From NCBI GenBank assembly GCA_964019155.1, contig CAXHSG010000197.1:1116001-1180000 (forward strand): DNA of 64,000 bases, in the 5' to 3' direction. The notes under the pieces were generated by a model. That model saw only the letters and a list, made by a program, of their open reading frames with translations, had not been told where the DNA came from and ran no database searches. Positions 61,701-64,000 of this stretch are shown here, piece by piece (the first letter of the stretch is position 1; the number at the start of each line of letters is the position of its first letter). The DNA comes from Osedax fenrisi. Its lineage: Eukaryota; Annelida; Polychaeta; Sabellida; Siboglinidae. The position numbers and the translations under genes are program-made.

Positions 61701-63349
61701 AACTCTAGCAAACTCTAGGTAACTTTAGCTAACTCTAGCTAACTCTAGCTAACTTTAGCTAACTCTAGCTAACTCTAGGTAATTCTAGATAACTTTAGCT
61801 AACTCTAGGTAACTCTAGGTAACTCTAGCTAACTCTAGCTAACTTTAGCTAACTCTAGCTAACTCTAGGTAACTCTAGCTAACTTTACCTAACTCTAGCT
61901 AACTCTAGCTAACTCTAGCTAACTCTAGGTAACTCTAGCTAATTTTAGCTAAATCTAGCTAACTCTAGGTAACTCTAGCTAACTTTAGCTAACTCTAGCT
62001 AACTCTAGCTAACTCTAGCTAACTCTAGGTAACTCTAGCTAACTTTAGCTAACTCTAGCTAACTCTAGCTAATTCTAGGTAACTCTAGCTAACTCTAGCT
62101 AACTCTAGGTAACTCTAGATAACTCTAGCTAACTTTAGCTAACTCTAGCTAACTCTAGCTAACTCTAGGTAACTCTAGCTAACTCTAGCTAACTTTAGCT
62201 AACTCTAGGTAACTCTAGGTAACTCTAGCTAACTCTAGCTAACTCTAGCTAACTCTAGGTAACTCTAGGTAACTCTAGCTAACTCTAGCTAACTCTAGCT
62301 AACTCTAGCTAACTCTAGGCAACTCTAGGTAACTATAGCTAACTCTAGATAACTCTAGGTAACTCTAGGTAACTCTAGCTAACTTTAGCTAACTCTAGCT
62401 AACTTTAGCTAACTCTAGCTAACTCTAGGTAACTCTAGCTAACTTTAGCTAACTCTAGCTAACTCTAGCTAACTCTAGCTAACTTTAGCTAACTCTAGCT
62501 AACTCTAGCTAACTCTAGCTAATTCTAGGTAACTCTAGCTAACTCTAGCTAACTCTAGGTAACTCTAGCTAACTCTAGCTAACTTTAGCAAACTCTAGCT
62601 AACTCTAGCTAACTCTAGGTAACTCTAGCTAACTCTAGCTAACTTTAGCTAACTCTAGGTAACTCTAGCTAACTCTAGCTAACTCTAGCTAACTCTAGCT
62701 AACTCTAGCTAACTCTAGGTAACTCTAGCTAACTTTAGCTAACTCTAGCTAACTCTAGCTAACTCTAGCTAACTCTAGGTAACTCTAGCTTACTCTAGCT
62801 AACTCTAGCTAACTTTAGCTAACTCTAGGTAATTCTAGGTAACTCTAGGTAACTTTAGCTAACTCTAGGTAACTCTAGCTAACTCTAGCTAACTCTAGGT
62901 AACTCTAGGTAACTCTAGCTAACTCTAGGTAACTTTAGCTAACTCTAGGTAACTCTAGCAAACTCTAGGTAACTTTAGCTAACTCTAGCTAACTCTAGCT
63001 AACTTTAGCTAACTCTAGCTAACTCTAGGTAATTCTAGATAACTTTAGCTAACTCTAGGTAACTCTAGGTAACTCTAGCTAACTTTAGCTAACTCTAGCT
63101 AACTCTAGCTAACTCTAGCTAACTCTAGGTAACTCTAGCTAACTTTAGCTAACTCTAGCTAACTATAGGTAACTCTAGCTAACTTTAGCTAACTCTAGCT
63201 AACTCTAGCTAACTCTAGCTAACTCTAGCTAACTCTAGCTAACTCTAGGTAACTCTAGGTAACTCTAGCTAACTATAGCTAACTCTAGGTAACTTTAGCT
63301 AACTCTAGCTAACTCTAGGTAACTCTAGGTAATTCTAGCTAAATTTAGC

Positions 63350-63789
63350 TAACTCTAGGTAACTCTAGGTAACTCTAGCTAACTCTAGCTAACTCTAGCT
63401 AACTCTAGGTAACTCTAACTAACTCTAGCTAACTCTAGGTAACTCTATCTAACTCTAGGTAATTCTAGCTAACTCTAGGTAACTTTAGCTAACTCTAGCT
63501 AACTCTAGCTAACTCTAGGTAACTCTAGGTAACTCTAGCTAACTTTAGGTAACTCTAGCTAACTCTAGCTAACTCTAGGTAACTCTAGGTAACTCTAGCT
63601 AACTCTAGGTAACTTTAGCTAACTCTAGGTAACTCTAGCAAACTCTAGGTAACTTTAGCTAACTCTAGCTAACTCTAGCTAACTTTAGCTAACTCTAGCT
63701 AACTATAGGTAATTCTAGATAACTTTAGCTAACTCTAGGTAACTCTAGCTAACTCTAGGTAACTTTAGCTAACTCTAGGTAACTTTAGC
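63350..63789 (+). repeat. 440-bp tandem duplication, copy 1
   Basis: Forty-four units containing TAACTCTATC (63,440) and TAACTTTAGG (63,540), which recur at 63,880 and 63,980. The unit at 63,340 is TAAATTTAGC against TAACTTTAGC at 63,780, which sets the left edge. Confidence 0.88.
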
Positions 63790-64000
63790 TAACTCTAGGT
63801 AACTCTAGGTAACTCTAGCTAACTCTAGCTAACTCTAGCTAACTCTAGGTAACTCTAACTAACTCTAGCTAACTCTAGGTAACTCTATCTAACTCTAGGT
63901 AATTCTAGCTAACTCTAGGTAACTTTAGCTAACTCTAGCTAACTCTAGCTAACTCTAGGTAACTCTAGGTAACTCTAGCTAACTTTAGGTAACTCTAGCT
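63790..64000 (+). repeat. 440-bp tandem duplication, copy 2 (cut by window end)
   Basis: The visible 211 bp agree with 63,350-63,560 without a difference that I could see. The copy is truncated by the window, so its full length and any further copies are unknown. Confidence 0.85.

Larger units (their letters stand above)
1..64000 (+). repeat. 10-bp satellite array, core unit TAACTCTAGC
   Basis: The window is filled end to end by a decamer satellite read as TAACTCTAGC on the + strand (minus strand GCTAGAGTTA). Most units are the core form, TAACTTTAGC, or TAACTCTAGG; rarer forms include TAACTCTAGA, TAACTCTAGT, TAACTCTATG, TAACTTTAAC, TTACTCTAGC, TAAATCTAGC, TAATTTTAGC and TAATTCTAGC. Orientation never changes; I saw no minus-sense unit and no foreign sequence. 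The core unit has 3 T, 3 A, 3 C and 1 G, so the + strand is C-rich over G. Phase tracking gives 6,405 units plus one base. Coding is ruled out because TAA/TAG on + and CTA/TTA on + (stops on minus) recur in every frame about every 30 bp. By family knowledge such arrays are constitutive heterochromatin; a centromeric role cannot be read from sequence. I do not recognise the unit as a named satellite. Confidence 0.99.
22031..64000 (+). repeat. Satellite domain B, main segment
   Basis: Dense TAACTCTAGG (12 of 30 units in 23,041-23,340 by hand count), TAATTCTAG(N) and TGACTCTAGC units, and 24 of the 25 TAATTTAGC 9-bp units. It is a mosaic of direct duplications at several scales. Stretches around 45.3-45.7, 48.2-49.4, 51.4-53.1, 55.4-55.7, 57.0-57.4 and 62.7-62.8 kb are G-poorer, with TAATTTTAGG, TAAATCTAGG or TTACTCTAGC, and have a domain-A-like unit order. 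They may be old exchanges with A-type arrays, but they carry no A-type 9-bp units, so that origin is uncertain. The array runs on beyond the right edge of the window. Confidence 0.75.

Noticed and set aside
1..64000. Protein-coding genes or repeat-encoded peptides
   Set aside because: TAA and TAG on the + strand and CTA/TTA on the + strand recur in each frame about every 30 bp. Rare units that lose one stop are flanked by units that keep it, so no open frame of useful length exists.
1..64000. Telomere repeat
   Set aside because: CTAAC and, at 590 and 1,947, TAACCCTAGC recall CCCTAA-type telomere strands. But the unit has no G-run on the other strand, is heavily diversified, shows kilobase duplications and does not end in the window. 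It fits an internal satellite better.
1..64000. CRISPR array
   Set aside because: Repeats are only 10 bp, contiguous and without spacers; there are no cas genes.
1..64000. G-quadruplex or R-loop prone array
   Set aside because: The longest common G run is GG in one variant and the minus strand has no GGG. C over G skew exists, but purine content is not extreme.
1..64000. Centromere identity
   Set aside because: A long homogeneous array is compatible with a centromere, but there is no CENP-B-like box that I recognise and no retroelement or chromatin evidence; the function is left open.
1..64000. Each TAACTCTATG or TTACTCTAGC unit as a separate functional element
   Set aside because: They recur at duplication spacings and behave as inherited point variants. 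They are useful as markers but do not show function.
1..64000. A single fixed higher-order repeat period
   Set aside because: Spacings of 1,357, 1,646, 4,199, 1,997, 5,047, 3,190, 2,508, 3,177, 630, 790 and 440 bp coexist and overlap. No one period tiles the array.
1..64000. Naming the species
   Set aside because: Nothing but satellite is present and I do not recognise the unit. Any species name would be a guess.

Overview
The whole 64-kb window is one uninterrupted satellite DNA array. Its unit is the 10-bp sequence TAACTCTAGC, repeated head to tail in a single orientation from the first base to the last, so neither array edge is in view. Unit phase was followed by eye through the window. 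All the phase changes I found fit 6,405 consecutive units plus one trailing base: 10-bp units, 46 units of 9 bp, and one fused pair of 15 bp. I saw no gene, RNA gene, transposon, CRISPR array, unique spacer or inverted segment. Coding is essentially excluded: the unit carries TAA and TAG on the + strand and CTA or TTA (minus-strand stops) in nearly every copy, and 10 mod 3 = 1 rotates these through all frames about every 30 bp.

The setting is probably a heterochromatic (centromeric, pericentromeric or subtelomeric) block of a eukaryote assembled from long reads. A multi-kilobase, gene-free array of decamers with about 38-40% GC and thousands of CTAG tetranucleotides (rare in most bacteria) does not look bacterial. 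The species cannot be named from this sequence, and I do not recognise the unit as a published satellite.

Most units are one of three forms: TAACTCTAGC (core, 'A'), TAACTTTAGC ('T', usually every 4-7 units) and TAACTCTAGG ('G'). Rarer single-base variants act as fingerprints. They show two domains. Domain A (1 to about 17,830) has few to moderate G units, TAACTCAAGC units, and 9-bp units of the TAATCTAGC, TAACTTAAC and TAACTCTAC types. Domain B (about 17,830 to 64,000) is richer in G, has TAATTCTAG(N) and TGACTCTAGC units, and its only 9-bp unit is TAATTTAGC (25 copies). A 0.9-kb island of domain A at about 21,120-22,030 was carried into B by a 4.2-kb tandem duplication.

Above the unit level the array is a nest of direct duplications, recognised by shared rare variants at constant spacing. 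Domain A: about 1.36/1.65 kb (411-3,420), 1.29 kb (3,960-6,329), 1,646 bp (6,788-10,079), 140 bp (12,728-12,997), and a 6.5-6.6 kb super-repeat. Domain B: 4,199 bp (16,941-25,318), 1,997 bp (25,700-29,512), about 5,047 bp (27,518-37,491), 3,190 bp (35,285-41,710), 1,840 and 1,380 bp (41,711-42,770), 2,508 bp (43,100-47,150), 3,177 bp (46,260-52,613), 630 bp (55,771-57,030, identical by eye), 790 bp (57,600-58,730) and 440 bp (63,350-64,000, identical over the visible part). Long-range copies lie 7,493, 8,342 and 10,137 bp apart. This is the pattern expected from repeated unequal exchange or replication-based amplification within an array.

Points of most interest: the complete ledger of length-changing units, all of them losses; the clean switch of 9-bp alleles at the domain boundary; a recombinant flank at 60,871; the near absence of CG and CHG methylation contexts; and a unit length close to one helical turn. 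No new protein or RNA system is present.
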